Below, piece by piece: positions 45,769 through 54,587 of a stretch of 64,000 bases of DNA. This DNA is from Enhydrobacter sp. (GTDB lineage Bacteria > Pseudomonadota > Alphaproteobacteria > Reyranellales > Reyranellaceae). A program made the translations under genes and the position numbers. Numbering within the stretch: position 1 is the first letter of the stretch; every line of letters starts with the position of its first letter. Under the pieces are notes generated by a model. It saw only the letters and a list, made by a program, of their open reading frames with translations, was not told the origin of the DNA and ran no database searches. The stretch spans positions 806,001 through 870,000 of the forward strand of contig CP075528.1 of NCBI GenBank assembly GCA_025808875.1, read 5' to 3'.

Positions 45769-46911
45769 ATGGATCTGTCCCTGTCCGACGAACAGAAGCA
45801 GCTGCAGGACGCGGCAGAACGCTTCGTGCGCGACAAATACGCCTTCGAGAACCGGCGCAAGATCGCCGCCACCGACAAGGGGTGGCTGGCGGAGAACTGG
45901 GCGCAAATGGCCGAGCTCGGCTGGCTCGGCATGTCCTTCTCCGAGGAGGACGGTGGCTACGGCGGCGGCTCGATCGAGACCATGATCGTGATGGAGCAGT
46001 TCGGAAAGGGCCTCGTGCTCGAGCCGTTCCTGCCGACCGTCGTGCTGGGTGGCGGCATGATCGCCCGCGCCGGCTCCAAGGCCCAGAAGGAGGCGCTGTT
46101 GGCGCCGATGATCGAGGGCAAGAAGCAGTTCGCCTTCGCCTGGCTGGAGCGCCAGTCGCGCTACAATCTCGCCGACGTCTCGCTCAAGGCCGAGAAGAGC
46201 GGTTCGGGCTACACGCTGTCGGGCCACAAGGGCGTGGTCTACAACGCTGCCTCGGCCGACAATATCGTCGTGCTCGCCCGCACGGCCGGCGCAGCACGCG
46301 AGGAGAAGGGGCTCACGCTGTTCCTTGTCGACGGCAAGGCCAAGGGGCTGAGCCGCCGCGACTACCCCACCCAGGATTCGCTGCGTGCCTCGGAACTCAC
46401 CTTCGACAAGGTCTCGGTCGGCGCCGATGCGGTGCTGGGCAAGGTCGACGGTGCCTTCCCGGTGGTCGAAGAGGCGGTCGATCGCGCCATCGTCGCACTC
46501 TGCGCCGAGGCGACCGGCTGCATGGACGCGATCAACGCGGCCACGCTCGAGTACATCAAGACGCGCAAGCAGTTCGGCGTGCCGATCGGCAAGTTCCAGG
46601 TGCTGCAGCACCGCATGGTCGACTGCTTCACCAACGCGCAGGAAGCACGCTCGATGACCCTGATGGCGACGCTCAAGATCGACGACGAGGATTCCGTCGT
46701 GCGCCGCAAGGCGGCCTCGGGCGCCAAGGTGCAGATCGGCAAGTCGGGCAAGTTCTGCGGCCAGAGCGCGGTGCAGATGCATGGTGGCATGGGCGTCACC
46801 GACGAGCTGTCGGTCAGTCACTACTTCAAGCGGCTGACCATGATCGACCTGATGTTCGGCAACCAGCAGCATCACCTGACGCGCTACAGCAACCTCGCCA
46901 TGGCGGCATAG
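45769..46911 (+). CDS. Acyl-CoA dehydrogenase, PimD-like small subunit
   Basis: The 380-residue partner subunit starts MDLSLSDEQKQLQDAAERFVRDKYAFENRRKI, as in PimD-type proteins. Visible segments are ELGWLGMSFSEEDGGYGGGSIETMIVMEQFGKGLVLEPFLP, AWLERQSRYNLADV, RKQFGVPIGKFQVLQHRMVD and QMHGGMGVTDELSVSHYFKRL. Subunits of this branch have a degenerate catalytic region and form complexes with PimC-type partners, here the two genes upstream. GGAGGAAGACGAG precedes the ATG at 45769. The gene set suggests oxidation of a dicarboxylyl- or alicyclic acyl-CoA. Confidence 0.92.
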   Translation: MDLSLSDEQKQLQDAAERFVRDKYAFENRRKIAATDKGWLAENWAQMAELGWLGMSFSEEDGGYGGGSIETMIVMEQFGKGLVLEPFLPTVVLGGGMIARAGSKAQKEALLAPMIEGKKQFAFAWLERQSRYNLADVSLKAEKSGSGYTLSGHKGVVYNAASADNIVVLARTAGAAREEKGLTLFLVDGKAKGLSRRDYPTQDSLRASELTFDKVSVGADAVLGKVDGAFPVVEEAVDRAIVALCAEATGCMDAINAATLEYIKTRKQFGVPIGKFQVLQHRMVDCFTNAQEARSMTLMATLKIDDEDSVVRRKAASGAKVQIGKSGKFCGQSAVQMHGGMGVTDELSVSHYFKRLTMIDLMFGNQQHHLTRYSNLAMAA

Positions 46912-46921
46912 CGGCGGTCGC

Positions 46922-47779
46922 ATGGCGTACGACACGATCGAGGTCCGCAAGCTGACCGGCGGGTGCGGCGCTGAAGTGCTCGGCGTCGACGTCAAGTCGC
47001 TCAGCAACAGCCAGTGGGGCGAGGTGCAGCGCGCCTTCGCCGAGTTCGGCGTCATCTTCTTCCGCGACCAAGACCTTACGCCCGAGCAACACCTCGCCTT
47101 CGCGCGGCGCTGGGCGCCCATCGACGTCAACCGGTTCTTCAAGGCGGCGCCGGGCCATCCCGAAATCGCCGAGGTGCGCAAGGAACCGGAGCAGAAGACC
47201 AACATCGGCGGCGGCTGGCACACCGACCACAGCTACGATCCCGAGCCCGCCATGGGCTCGATCCTGCTGGCGCGCGAACTGCCGGACGAGGGCGGCGACA
47301 CGCTGTTCGCCAACATGTATCGTGCCTTCGAGACGCTGTCGCCCGGCCTGCAGCGCACGCTCGAGGGGTTGAACGCCGTGCACGGCTCGGAGCACATCTT
47401 CGGCGCCAAGGGGGTCAATGCCGCGAACCCGGAAGGCGCCAGCCGCTTCGACAACCAGCATCTGGTCGGCGCCGACGTCGTGCACCCGGTGGTGATCAGG
47501 CACCCGCTGAGCGGCCGCAAGTCGCTCTACGTCAACCCGGCCTTCACCCTGCGCTTCGACGGCTGGTCGGCCGAGGATAGCCGGCCGCTGCTCGAGCATC
47601 TCTATCGTCACGCCTCGCGGCCGGAGTTCACCTGCCGCTTCCGCTGGCGCGAGGGCTCGATCGCCTTCTGGGACAATCGCGCCACCTGGCACTATGCCGC
47701 CAACGACTATCACGGCGAGCGCCGGCTGATGCACCGCGTCACCGTCGCCGGCTGCGCGCTGGAGGCCGCCGCGGGCTAA
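46922..47779 (+). CDS. TauD/TfdA-family Fe(II)/2-oxoglutarate dioxygenase
   Basis: The 285-residue dioxygenase binds Fe(II) through His100 and Asp102 (GGGWHTDHSYD) and the distal His in WDNRATWHYAANDYHGERRLMHRV, with the following Arg for 2-oxoglutarate. It starts 10 bp after the PimD-like gene and is presumably in the same transcript, so it may hydroxylate a precursor or product of the acyl-CoA pathway. It is only moderately similar to the TauD-type enzyme at 10092-10949. Confidence 0.9.
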   Translation: MAYDTIEVRKLTGGCGAEVLGVDVKSLSNSQWGEVQRAFAEFGVIFFRDQDLTPEQHLAFARRWAPIDVNRFFKAAPGHPEIAEVRKEPEQKTNIGGGWHTDHSYDPEPAMGSILLARELPDEGGDTLFANMYRAFETLSPGLQRTLEGLNAVHGSEHIFGAKGVNAANPEGASRFDNQHLVGADVVHPVVIRHPLSGRKSLYVNPAFTLRFDGWSAEDSRPLLEHLYRHASRPEFTCRFRWREGSIAFWDNRATWHYAANDYHGERRLMHRVTVAGCALEAAAG

Positions 47780-47826
47780 ATGCCACGCCGCGAAGCGTCG
47801 GCGCTGCCCGAGGCGGGGCGCTCCGG

Positions 47827-48777
47827 TTGAACGCCGTCGTCGACATCATCGTGCCGGTGTTCGGCATGGTGGCGGTGGGCTGGCTGCTTGGCCGGTCGTC
47901 GCTGCTCACGCGCGAGGGGTTGCGCGGGCTGACCAACGTCACCTTCTACGCGCTGTTCCCGGCACTGCTCTTCCGTTCGATGTCGAAGGTGCGGATCGAG
48001 ACCCTGTCGCCGGACATCCTTCTCGTGTTCTTCGGCGCTTGTCTCCTGCTCTATTTTTTGGTGATGGCGCTGGGCGCGGCCGTCGGGATGGGCTTCGGGC
48101 AGCGCACGGTCTTCGCCTTGTCCAGCGCCTTCAGCAACGGCGTCGGCATCGGAATTCCCTTCGTCACCTACGCCTTCGGCGAGGCCGGCCTGGTGCCGCT
48201 GCTGATGATCATCAGCCTCAATTCCCTGATCCTGCTGACGCTGTCCTCGTTCCTGCTCGAGTTCGACGTTGGCGGCGGCCGGCTGATGGCCAAGCTCGGC
48301 GGCGCCGCGCTGAACATGCTGAAGCACCCGGTGATTCCCTCGATCTTCGCCGGGCTCGCCTGGTCGGAACTGACCGCCGTCGTGCCCGGCCTGTCGACAC
48401 CCGCCGCGGTCGACCGCGTGCTGCAGGCGCTTGCGGCCGCCGCGCCGCCCTGCGGCCTGATCATGGCCGGCGCCTCGCTCGCCCATGTCGGCCTCAAGGG
48501 CCACTGGCGGGCGGCGGCGGCGGCAAGCGTCTTCAAGCTCGCGCTCCTGCCGTTGATGGTGTGGCTGGCCGGCCGCCATCTGTTCGCACTCGACCCGCTG
48601 TGGCTGACCGTCGCCATCCTCAACGCCGCCATGCCGGCGGGAGCCAACGTCTACCTGGTCGCGCAGCTCTATCGCACCGGGGTCGGTCTCTCGACCAATG
48701 CGGTGGTGATTTCGACGGCCGCGAGCGTCGTCACGCTTTCCGCCGTGCTGCTGCTGCTCGGCGTCGAGACCCGCTAG
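47827..48777 (+). CDS. AEC-family transporter (auxin efflux carrier-like)
   Basis: The 316-residue membrane protein has ten predicted helices, with the AEC pattern VDIIVPVFGMVAVGWLLGRSSLLTREGLRGLTNVTFYALFPALLF at the start and LKHPVIPSIFAGLAW in the middle; NAAMPAGANVYLVAQLY near the end is the crossover motif. It starts at a TTG at 47827; no better start is seen. Bacterial members export or import carboxylates such as malonate. It follows the dioxygenase by 47 bp and overlaps the convergent TetR gene by 4 bp. Confidence 0.88.
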   Translation: MNAVVDIIVPVFGMVAVGWLLGRSSLLTREGLRGLTNVTFYALFPALLFRSMSKVRIETLSPDILLVFFGACLLLYFLVMALGAAVGMGFGQRTVFALSSAFSNGVGIGIPFVTYAFGEAGLVPLLMIISLNSLILLTLSSFLLEFDVGGGRLMAKLGGAALNMLKHPVIPSIFAGLAWSELTAVVPGLSTPAAVDRVLQALAAAAPPCGLIMAGASLAHVGLKGHWRAAAAASVFKLALLPLMVWLAGRHLFALDPLWLTVAILNAAMPAGANVYLVAQLYRTGVGLSTNAVVISTAASVVTLSAVLLLLGVETR

Positions 48778-49406
48778 CCGGTCCTGCCGGCGACCCTGTC
48801 GAGACCGCCCAGCATCATGCGGGTGACGAAGTCAGTTGCCGCGTCCGGGTCGACGGGATCGCGCGACACCATGGCGACCGACGCCTCGAAGACGATGCCG
48901 GCCAGCGCCGCCATCAGATAGCCCATATCGACATTGGGCAGCACACCGCGCTCCATGGCGTTGCGGATGTCGTCCTGCAGCGCGCGGGCCAAGACCTGAA
49001 GCCCCGGCTTTTCCAGCATCATGCGGATCGAGGTCACGTTGTTGCGGCCGAAGGCGAGGATTTCGGGATCCTCGGCGACGAACCCGAAATAGACGGAGCA
49101 ATGGCAGCGGAAGAACTCCTCGGCGGTGCGCGCCGTCGCGCGTCCGCCGCTGCGCTGGCGCCTGAGCAGTTCGACGGTCATCTCGCCGACCACCGCCTCG
49201 AAGATCTCGGCCTTGTCCTTGAAGTAGTTGTAAAACGTGCCGGAAGCGAGGTCCGTACGGCGCACGATGTCGCGCACGCCGGCCGCGCCATAGCCGATCT
49301 CGGCGAACACCGCGCGCGCGGCCTTGAGCAGGGCGGCGCGGTTCTCCGCCTTGTTCTGTTCGCGCCGGCCAGCCCGCTCGCCGGAAATAGTCGCCTGCTC
49401 GGCCAT
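48774..49406 (-). CDS. TetR-family regulator
   Basis: The 210-residue regulator has its helix-turn-helix at about 20-65 (ALLKAARAVFAEIGYGAAGVRDIVRRTDLASGTFYNYF pattern). The C-terminal domain carries conserved FGRNNVTSIRMMLEKPG and a long final helix, as in regulators of lipid metabolism. I use the ATG at 49406; frames further upstream are poor. It lies 4 bp after the esterase gene and probably controls it and perhaps the neighbouring acyl-CoA operon. Confidence 0.9.
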   Translation of the reverse strand: MAEQATISGERAGRREQNKAENRAALLKAARAVFAEIGYGAAGVRDIVRRTDLASGTFYNYFKDKAEIFEAVVGEMTVELLRRQRSGGRATARTAEEFFRCHCSVYFGFVAEDPEILAFGRNNVTSIRMMLEKPGLQVLARALQDDIRNAMERGVLPNVDMGYLMAALAGIVFEASVAMVSRDPVDPDAATDFVTRMMLGGLDRVAGRTG

Positions 49407-49410
49407 GTCG

Positions 49411-50472
49411 TCAACGTCCCAGCTGTGCCAACTCGTGTCGCAGGCCGGCAACCATGTCGTCCATCGCCCGCGCCGCGGCATGTATAGCACCGCGCATGCC
49501 GACAAATCCGTGGATCAGCGAGTCGAATTCGCGATGGACGCTCTTCACCCCCGCCGATTGCAGGCGCCGTGCGTAGGCCTCGCCCTCGTCGCGTAACGGG
49601 TCGAATCCGGCGGTGTAGGTCAAGGCCGGTGGCAAGCCCGAAAGGTCGTCGGCGCGCAACGGCGAGACGCGTGGGTCCGTCAAGTCGGCGAAACCGCCGA
49701 GATAGTGCTCGCGGAACCACAGCATGTCGTCGCGAGAGAGAAGGAAACCTGTGCCGCAACTGGCGTGCGACGGGGTATCGGCGGCGAGATCCGTGGCGGG
49801 ATAGATCAGCCATTGCAGGCAGGGCGTGCGTGCGTCGCCGCGGACCTGCTGGCAGACCACGGCGGCAAGCGTGCCGCCGGCCGAATCGCCGGCGACGACG
49901 ATCCGCGCCGGGTCGATGCCGAGGGAGACCGCATCGTCGGCAAGCCAGCGGAAGCTCGCCACCGCGTCGTCGACGGCTGCCGGAAACCTGTGCTCGGGTG
50001 CCAGCCGATAGTCGACGGCGACCACCGCGCAATCCGAGCGGGCGCAGATGAAGCGGTAGGGCAGGTCGTAGGCCTCGATCGACCCGATCACCCAGCCGCC
50101 TCCGTGGAAGTAGAGAATGGTCGGCAGCAGCCGCGCGACCGATCCGGCGGGCCGATAGATGCGCGTGCGCAGCCGACCCGCGGGGCCCATGATCGTGCGG
50201 TCGAGAATCTCGCCGACCGGAGCGGGGCGGCCGCCCAGCACCTGCTGGAAGGTCTCGAACTCGGCGCGCGCCTTGGTCACGCCGAGTTCGTGCAGCGGCT
50301 GTTGCCCGCTGCGGGCGAGAAGCTGCAGCAGCCACTGGGTCCGGGCATCGAGCACTCGGCCGTCGACGGTGATGGGCGGCCCGGTCAGCAGGTTCACCCA
50401 GGAGATCGGCATGCGCAGGGCCAGATTGGCGGCCTTTCCCTGCAATTCCCGGGCGATCTCCGTCATCTGCAT
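49411..50472 (-). CDS. Alpha/beta hydrolase of the hormone-sensitive lipase family
   Basis: The 353-residue esterase has the HSL oxyanion motif HGGG (TILYFHGGGWVIGSIEAYD), nucleophile Ser in GDSAGG, Asp in GFDPLRDEGEAYA and His in LIHGF. The N-terminal 80 residues form a cap. It is cytosolic, with no signal peptide. AGGAAG precedes the ATG at 50472. It probably acts on small acyl esters and is first in an operon with the TetR gene. Confidence 0.92.
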   Translation of the reverse strand: MQMTEIARELQGKAANLALRMPISWVNLLTGPPITVDGRVLDARTQWLLQLLARSGQQPLHELGVTKARAEFETFQQVLGGRPAPVGEILDRTIMGPAGRLRTRIYRPAGSVARLLPTILYFHGGGWVIGSIEAYDLPYRFICARSDCAVVAVDYRLAPEHRFPAAVDDAVASFRWLADDAVSLGIDPARIVVAGDSAGGTLAAVVCQQVRGDARTPCLQWLIYPATDLAADTPSHASCGTGFLLSRDDMLWFREHYLGGFADLTDPRVSPLRADDLSGLPPALTYTAGFDPLRDEGEAYARRLQSAGVKSVHREFDSLIHGFVGMRGAIHAAARAMDDMVAGLRHELAQLGR

Positions 50473-50559
50473 GGCCGCTTCCTAGCACGTCCCTTTCGAC
50501 GTCGGCAGGGGGCTGTGCCGGCTCGACGCCTGCACCGTGGATGGCTAGCGTGCGGCGCG

Positions 50560-51843
50560 ATGGCCGAGGCTTCACGGGACGGATATGCCGATGCGCTGCG
50601 TCGGGAGATCCTGCGCAGCGAGCAGCAGCGCATGCGGGTGTTGGCGATCATGCTGGGGGTGCTGCTCGCCACCACGATGATCTTTGCAAATTTCTTTCCG
50701 TCGCTGACCGGCCGCCTCTTTCGCGACGGCATCGAATGGTGGATGCCACTGGCGGCGATCGGTCCCTTCTTCGCATATGAACTCGTCGCGTTGGCCCTGC
50801 TGCGGCATCGAGCGGCGGCCGGTCGCGATTTCCCCCGGCCGGCCCGATTTGCCAACGCCCTGGTCGAGACCAGCATGCCAGGCGTCGTCATCCTCGAACT
50901 GAGCCGGCACCTCGAGCCACAGCTCGTCTTCGCCTTCTGGCCGCCGCTGCTCTATTTCGCCTTCATCGTGCTGTCGACGCTGCGGCTCGACTTCTGGCTC
51001 TCGCTGTGGACGGGTGCGGTCGCCGCGATCCAGCAGATGTCGCTGGCGGTGTGGCTGCTGCCGGTTCATGTCGCGGCCGACCAGCCCGAACAGACCATCG
51101 TGTTCCATCTCAGCCGCAGCATCGTACTCGTGGTCACGGGGGCCGTCGCCGGGCTGGTGGCGGTGTCGCTGCGCCGGCAGTTCGACGATTCGGTCGCCGC
51201 GGCGGCGTCGCGCGACCGGGTCACCAACCTATTCGGCCAGCACGTCTCGCCGGCCGTGGTGGAGCGCCTGATTGCCGCCAAGACCGATCCGCCGAGCGAG
51301 TTGCGGACGGTCTGCGTGCTATTTCTCGACATTCGCGGCTTCACCGCCACGACGCGGGCGAAGCCGCCGGACGAGACGGTGGCGCTGCTCAACGATTTCT
51401 TCGCCGAGATGGTGGCGATCGTCGATCGCCACAATGGCATCGTGAACAAGTTCCTCGGCGACGGCTTTCTTGCCTTGTTCGGCGCGCCGCTGCCTGACGA
51501 CCGCGCCGCCGCCAATGCGCTCGCCGCTGCGCGCGCCATGCTCGATGCGGTCGATGCCTGGAACGGGGTGCGACCGCGGCAGGCGCTGCGCGTGGGTATC
51601 GGCGTTCATGTCGGCGAGGCCGTCACCGGCACGGTCGGCTCACCGCAACGCAAGGAATACACGGTCATCGGCGATACGGTGAATCTGGCGGCCCGGCTCG
51701 AGCAGCTCACCAAGGAGATTGGCGCACGGCTGCTGGTCTCGCAGCAGGTGATCGAGGCGGTGCCCGTCGAGGGCGCGACCGACCTCGGGGCGCTGACGAT
51801 CCGCGGCTATGATGAGGCTGTGCGGATCTGGAAGCTGGCCTGA
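50560..51843 (+). CDS. Membrane class III adenylate/guanylate cyclase
   Basis: The 427-residue protein has six N-terminal helices (about 28-215, ending at SLRRQFDDSVAAAASRD) followed by a short linker (LFGQHVSPAVVERLIAAK) and a class III cyclase domain. Metal Asp residues lie in LFLDIRGFT (near 258) and NKFLGDGFLALFG (near 302). EYTVIGDTVNLAARLEQLTK carries the transition-state Asn and Arg region. Substrate specificity (ATP or GTP) is not certain from the motif. It is one of many membrane cyclases in this bacterial group, with no linked target here. Confidence 0.92.
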   Translation: MAEASRDGYADALRREILRSEQQRMRVLAIMLGVLLATTMIFANFFPSLTGRLFRDGIEWWMPLAAIGPFFAYELVALALLRHRAAAGRDFPRPARFANALVETSMPGVVILELSRHLEPQLVFAFWPPLLYFAFIVLSTLRLDFWLSLWTGAVAAIQQMSLAVWLLPVHVAADQPEQTIVFHLSRSIVLVVTGAVAGLVAVSLRRQFDDSVAAAASRDRVTNLFGQHVSPAVVERLIAAKTDPPSELRTVCVLFLDIRGFTATTRAKPPDETVALLNDFFAEMVAIVDRHNGIVNKFLGDGFLALFGAPLPDDRAAANALAAARAMLDAVDAWNGVRPRQALRVGIGVHVGEAVTGTVGSPQRKEYTVIGDTVNLAARLEQLTKEIGARLLVSQQVIEAVPVEGATDLGALTIRGYDEAVRIWKLA

Positions 51844-51875
51844 TGCGGCGCTTCGTCTACGATGACCCGGACCGG

Positions 51876-52376
51876 TCAGGCGTAGACGCGCACCACGAGC
51901 CAGAGCAGCAGAACGAACGACGCCGTCACACCGACGAGCTTCAGGACCGTCGCGACACCGGCGAGGCGGACCACGACGGCCGATGGGCGGGAGGCGAGCT
52001 GGACGAGGTTTTCGAACCAGTCCGCAGCCATTGCCAGGATGACCGGCAGCAGTAGAAGGGAGAGGCCGAACGGCATGCCGATCTTCCACCACGCCACCAG
52101 CAATCCGGCCGCCAAGGCCCCGCCGTAGATCGGCGGAAAGGCGAGATCGAGCAGCAGCAGGCGCCGCGCGGCCTTCGTCAGGTCGGGGCGGCCCGCCCCG
52201 CCCTCGAGCGCATGTCGATGCCGCGACAGCACCTCCGGTCCGTACAGCCCGAGCAGAAGGCGACGCAGGTGCGGCGAGCGACCGGCAATGGCGTGGTGTT
52301 CCGGCCGGCCGGCCAGGTAAAGCAGGCCGGCACACAATGTCGCCAGCGGCCCCCCGAAGATCAGCAGGGCTTCCAA
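51876..52376 (-). CDS. Integral membrane protein, unknown function
   Basis: The 166-residue protein has about four membrane helices, including ALLIFGGPLATLCAGLLYLAG, YGGALAAGLLVAWWKIG and VGVTASFVLLLWLVVRVYA, with a cytoplasmic-type loop rich in Arg and His between the first and second. No family is recognised. The only in-frame start upstream of the first helix is a TTG at 52376. It is 26 bp downstream of the VOC gene. Confidence 0.55.
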   Translation of the reverse strand: MEALLIFGGPLATLCAGLLYLAGRPEHHAIAGRSPHLRRLLLGLYGPEVLSRHRHALEGGAGRPDLTKAARRLLLLDLAFPPIYGGALAAGLLVAWWKIGMPFGLSLLLLPVILAMAADWFENLVQLASRPSAVVVRLAGVATVLKLVGVTASFVLLLWLVVRVYA

Positions 52377-52402
52377 GATCGGAACGAGGCGGGCGATGGC
52401 GA

Positions 52403-52855
52403 TTAGGCCGGGACCTTCGCCTTGACCTTGGCCTGCCGGCGACGTTCGCCCGGCCGGACGTCGCTGCGATCGATCTCGGGGACGTCGGCCTCGTTCCAGA
52501 AATTGAGCTCGATCATCACGCCGTCGGGATCGTGGATGAAGACCTGCTGCAACGGTCGAGCCGGCACCTTGCGGACCTCGAACGGTTGGCCATCCGCCTT
52601 GAGGCGGTCGATCGTGCCGCGAATGTCGGCGCAGTTGATGGCGACGTGGTCGATGGCGCCGCTGCCGTGGTCCTTGCGGCCCGTCTCCGAAACGAGATGC
52701 AGGATGGCCTTGTCGCCGGCATAGAGCCAGGCACCGGGGAAATTGAACGGCGGCCGGTCGCCGTCCCTCAGGCCGACATAGCGCTCATAGAAGCGCACCG
52801 TGGCTCCGAGGTCCTTGCAGTAGACATTCCAATGGTCGAGCGAGAGTGCGGGCAT
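52403..52855 (-). CDS. Glyoxalase/VOC-family protein
   Basis: The 150-residue single-domain VOC protein has a first beta-alpha-beta unit (MPALSLDHWNVYCKDLGATVRFYERYVGL), a second unit from GAIDHVAINCADIRGTIDRLK, and the terminal metal Glu in DPDGVMIELNFWN. His8 and the second-half His (IDHVAIN) complete the site. A basic tail (RPGERRRQAKVKAKVPA) is unusual. The substrate is unknown; it may be a thiol transferase, isomerase or extradiol-type enzyme. Confidence 0.85.
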   Translation of the reverse strand: MPALSLDHWNVYCKDLGATVRFYERYVGLRDGDRPPFNFPGAWLYAGDKAILHLVSETGRKDHGSGAIDHVAINCADIRGTIDRLKADGQPFEVRKVPARPLQQVFIHDPDGVMIELNFWNEADVPEIDRSDVRPGERRRQAKVKAKVPA

Positions 52856-52897
52856 GGAGCTTCTCCTCTGCAGGCCGCCGAGCCTACACCCGAACGG

Positions 52898-53776
52898 TCA
52901 CGCCATGGCAGCACTAATCTCCGCGATCTCCTGGGGGCGGCCGAGAACGGCATTGAAGACCGTCGGCGGCACGGCGACGCGGGAATCGCGATAGGCCTCG
53001 CCCAGCCCCTCGAAATGTCGGTCGGGCTCGCCACTCAGGACGGCCAGCCGATCGAACAGCTCGAGGTCGACGTCCGAATCGCCGCGCGGCATCGCCCCCC
53101 AGACGTCCCACGGCAACATTTCGTGGTTGTTGAGCGCGGCGATGTCGCGGATCACGTTGCCTGCGACGAACCAGAGGCCATACATGTCGAGGATCCCGAA
53201 CTGTCGGGGATCCGCCTTGCCATCGCGGCAGCGCCGCCAGGCTTCGCCAGCGACCACGAACAGTTGGCGTGGCACGTCGAGCGGATCGAAGGCAATGCCG
53301 AACAGCTTCTGCTGATGCCGATCGAGTTGCGCATCGACCAGAAGCCAACGCTCGCGCGCCAAGTCCCAATACTCGGTGACCCAATGGTCGAGGTACCTGC
53401 CTTTCTCGAAATAGGCGGCGAAGCCGCAGCGGGCGCGGGCGGCGACGCCTTTTCTTCGCAGCATCGCGACATGCATCAGCGTGAAATGGCGGCAGACCCC
53501 GACTTGTCTGTCTCCCGGCGCGCGGGCATCGGCCAGTGGCGCGGAATCGCGCGCGGCGATGTTCTTCAGCATGTCCTCGACCGACCGCGTATGGACCTCG
53601 GCGTGCTTCTCTTGCGACAGGGCGATGCCGTAGCTCGACGCGATGTGTTGGTGAATCACCAGCCCCTGCACGATGCGGCTCAGCGCGCCGGCGTCGCCGG
53701 GCAAGTCGTCGAACAGGGCGACTTGGCTCGACGGGTCGCTGAGGGCGGCCGGCTGGCGATAGAAGTCGGGCTTCAT
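52898..53776 (-). CDS. Transglutaminase-like (cysteine protease fold) protein
   Basis: The 292-residue protein has a transglutaminase-like core. The catalytic triad is Cys in VGVCRHFTLMHVAMLRR, His in YLDHWVTEYW and Asp in RWLLVDAQLD. Flanking helices resemble those of a family of stand-alone transglutaminase-like proteins found with START/AHSA1 genes. Start at the ATG at 53776, which overlaps the SRPBCC stop (ATGA). It is third in an ArsR-SRPBCC-transglutaminase operon. Confidence 0.82.
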   Translation of the reverse strand: MKPDFYRQPAALSDPSSQVALFDDLPGDAGALSRIVQGLVIHQHIASSYGIALSQEKHAEVHTRSVEDMLKNIAARDSAPLADARAPGDRQVGVCRHFTLMHVAMLRRKGVAARARCGFAAYFEKGRYLDHWVTEYWDLARERWLLVDAQLDRHQQKLFGIAFDPLDVPRQLFVVAGEAWRRCRDGKADPRQFGILDMYGLWFVAGNVIRDIAALNNHEMLPWDVWGAMPRGDSDVDLELFDRLAVLSGEPDRHFEGLGEAYRDSRVAVPPTVFNAVLGRPQEIAEISAAMA

Positions 53777-54204
53777 GCGAACAAGACTTCGAGCTTGTCG
53801 AGTGCGACGGTCCAGCCACCGCGATGATCGTCGCGCGCCGTCTCGTCGAAGAACTGTTCGTGCGTCAATGTGAGGATCGTGCCGTTGCCGTCCGCCTCGA
53901 GATCGACGGTTACCTGGGATTGCCGTTCCGGCGTGCTCTGCCAAGCCCAGGAGAAGACCAGCCTTCGGTCGGGCTCGATCTCTCGATAGAGCCCGCTCAC
54001 GCTATGATGCTCGCCGCTCTCGCCCCAGAACTGCACGCGGAAGCGGCCGCCTACACGCAGGTCGGTCTCGGCGACGGGCTTGTTGACGTGGGACGTGACG
54101 CCCCACCAGCGCGTCATTTTCTCCGGCCGCGTCCACGCTTCGAAGACCTGGGACGGCGGGGCTTTGAGGCGACGCTTGAGGGTGAGGCTGGGCTCGTTCG
54201 CCAT
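53773..54204 (-). CDS. SRPBCC/AHSA1-family protein
   Basis: The 143-residue START-like protein has the AHSA1 pattern: LTLKRRLKAPPSQVFEAWTRPEKMTRWWGV, VGGRFRVQFW, VSGLYREIEPDRRLVFSW, TVDLEADGNGTILTLTHEQF and GWTVALDKLEVLF. It binds a hydrophobic ligand. GGAGGAAGACG stands before the ATG at 54204, which decides this start; 91 bp of it lie inside the ArsR gene. ArsR-SRPBCC pairs are common in alphaproteobacteria. Confidence 0.9.
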   Translation of the reverse strand: MANEPSLTLKRRLKAPPSQVFEAWTRPEKMTRWWGVTSHVNKPVAETDLRVGGRFRVQFWGESGEHHSVSGLYREIEPDRRLVFSWAWQSTPERQSQVTVDLEADGNGTILTLTHEQFFDETARDDHRGGWTVALDKLEVLFA

Positions 54205-54536
54205 GAATCGTCTTCCTCCAGAAACGCGGCCAGACGGTCGAGTTGCTCCGACCAATATCGTTCGTATCGGGCGAGCCAGTTCATCGCTTGCTCCATCGGC
54301 GCGGGACTCAGCCGGCAGGCGACGCTGCGCCCGGTCTTGGTGCGCAGGATCAGACCGGCGTCGGACAGCACGTCGAGGTGCTTCATGATGGCGGGCAGCG
54401 ACACCGGGAACGGCCGTGCGAGTTCGCTCACGGTGAGTCCGTCCTCTTCGTCGAGGCGCGCGAGCAGGGCCCGGCGCGTGGGGTCGGAGAGGGCCGCGAA
54501 CGTCCGGTCGAGCGCCGGGTCTTGATAGTTAACCAT
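54114..54536 (-). CDS. ArsR-family regulator with an extended C-terminus
   Basis: The 140-residue protein has a winged helix at about 12-85 (ALSDPTRRALLARLDEEDGLTVSELARPFPVSLPAIMKHLDVLSDAGLI pattern) and RTKTGRSVACRLS for the wing. There are no metal-binding cysteines, so it is of the non-metal SRPBCC-linked type. The last 30 residues (SWRTSPASPSSVASKPRRPRSSKRGRGRRK) are basic, unlike the usual end, and overlap the SRPBCC gene by 91 bp. A repeat of GTTAAC overlaps its start codon. Confidence 0.9.
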   Translation of the reverse strand: MVNYQDPALDRTFAALSDPTRRALLARLDEEDGLTVSELARPFPVSLPAIMKHLDVLSDAGLILRTKTGRSVACRLSPAPMEQAMNWLARYERYWSEQLDRLAAFLEEDDSWRTSPASPSSVASKPRRPRSSKRGRGRRK

Positions 54537-54545
54537 AGAGTTAAC
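54528..54545. promoter_or_regulatory. Probable ArsR operator (paired GTTAAC)
   Basis: GTTAAC at 54528-54533 and again at 54540-54545, 12 bp apart centre to centre, straddle the ATG of the ArsR gene in an otherwise GC-rich region; AGTTA follows again at 54546. Repeats of a palindromic 6-mer over the start fit autorepression. Confidence 0.6.
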
Positions 54546-54587
54546 AGTTACGGTGGGTTGTCGCCCCCGTCAAGGGCTTCCGGCCGC

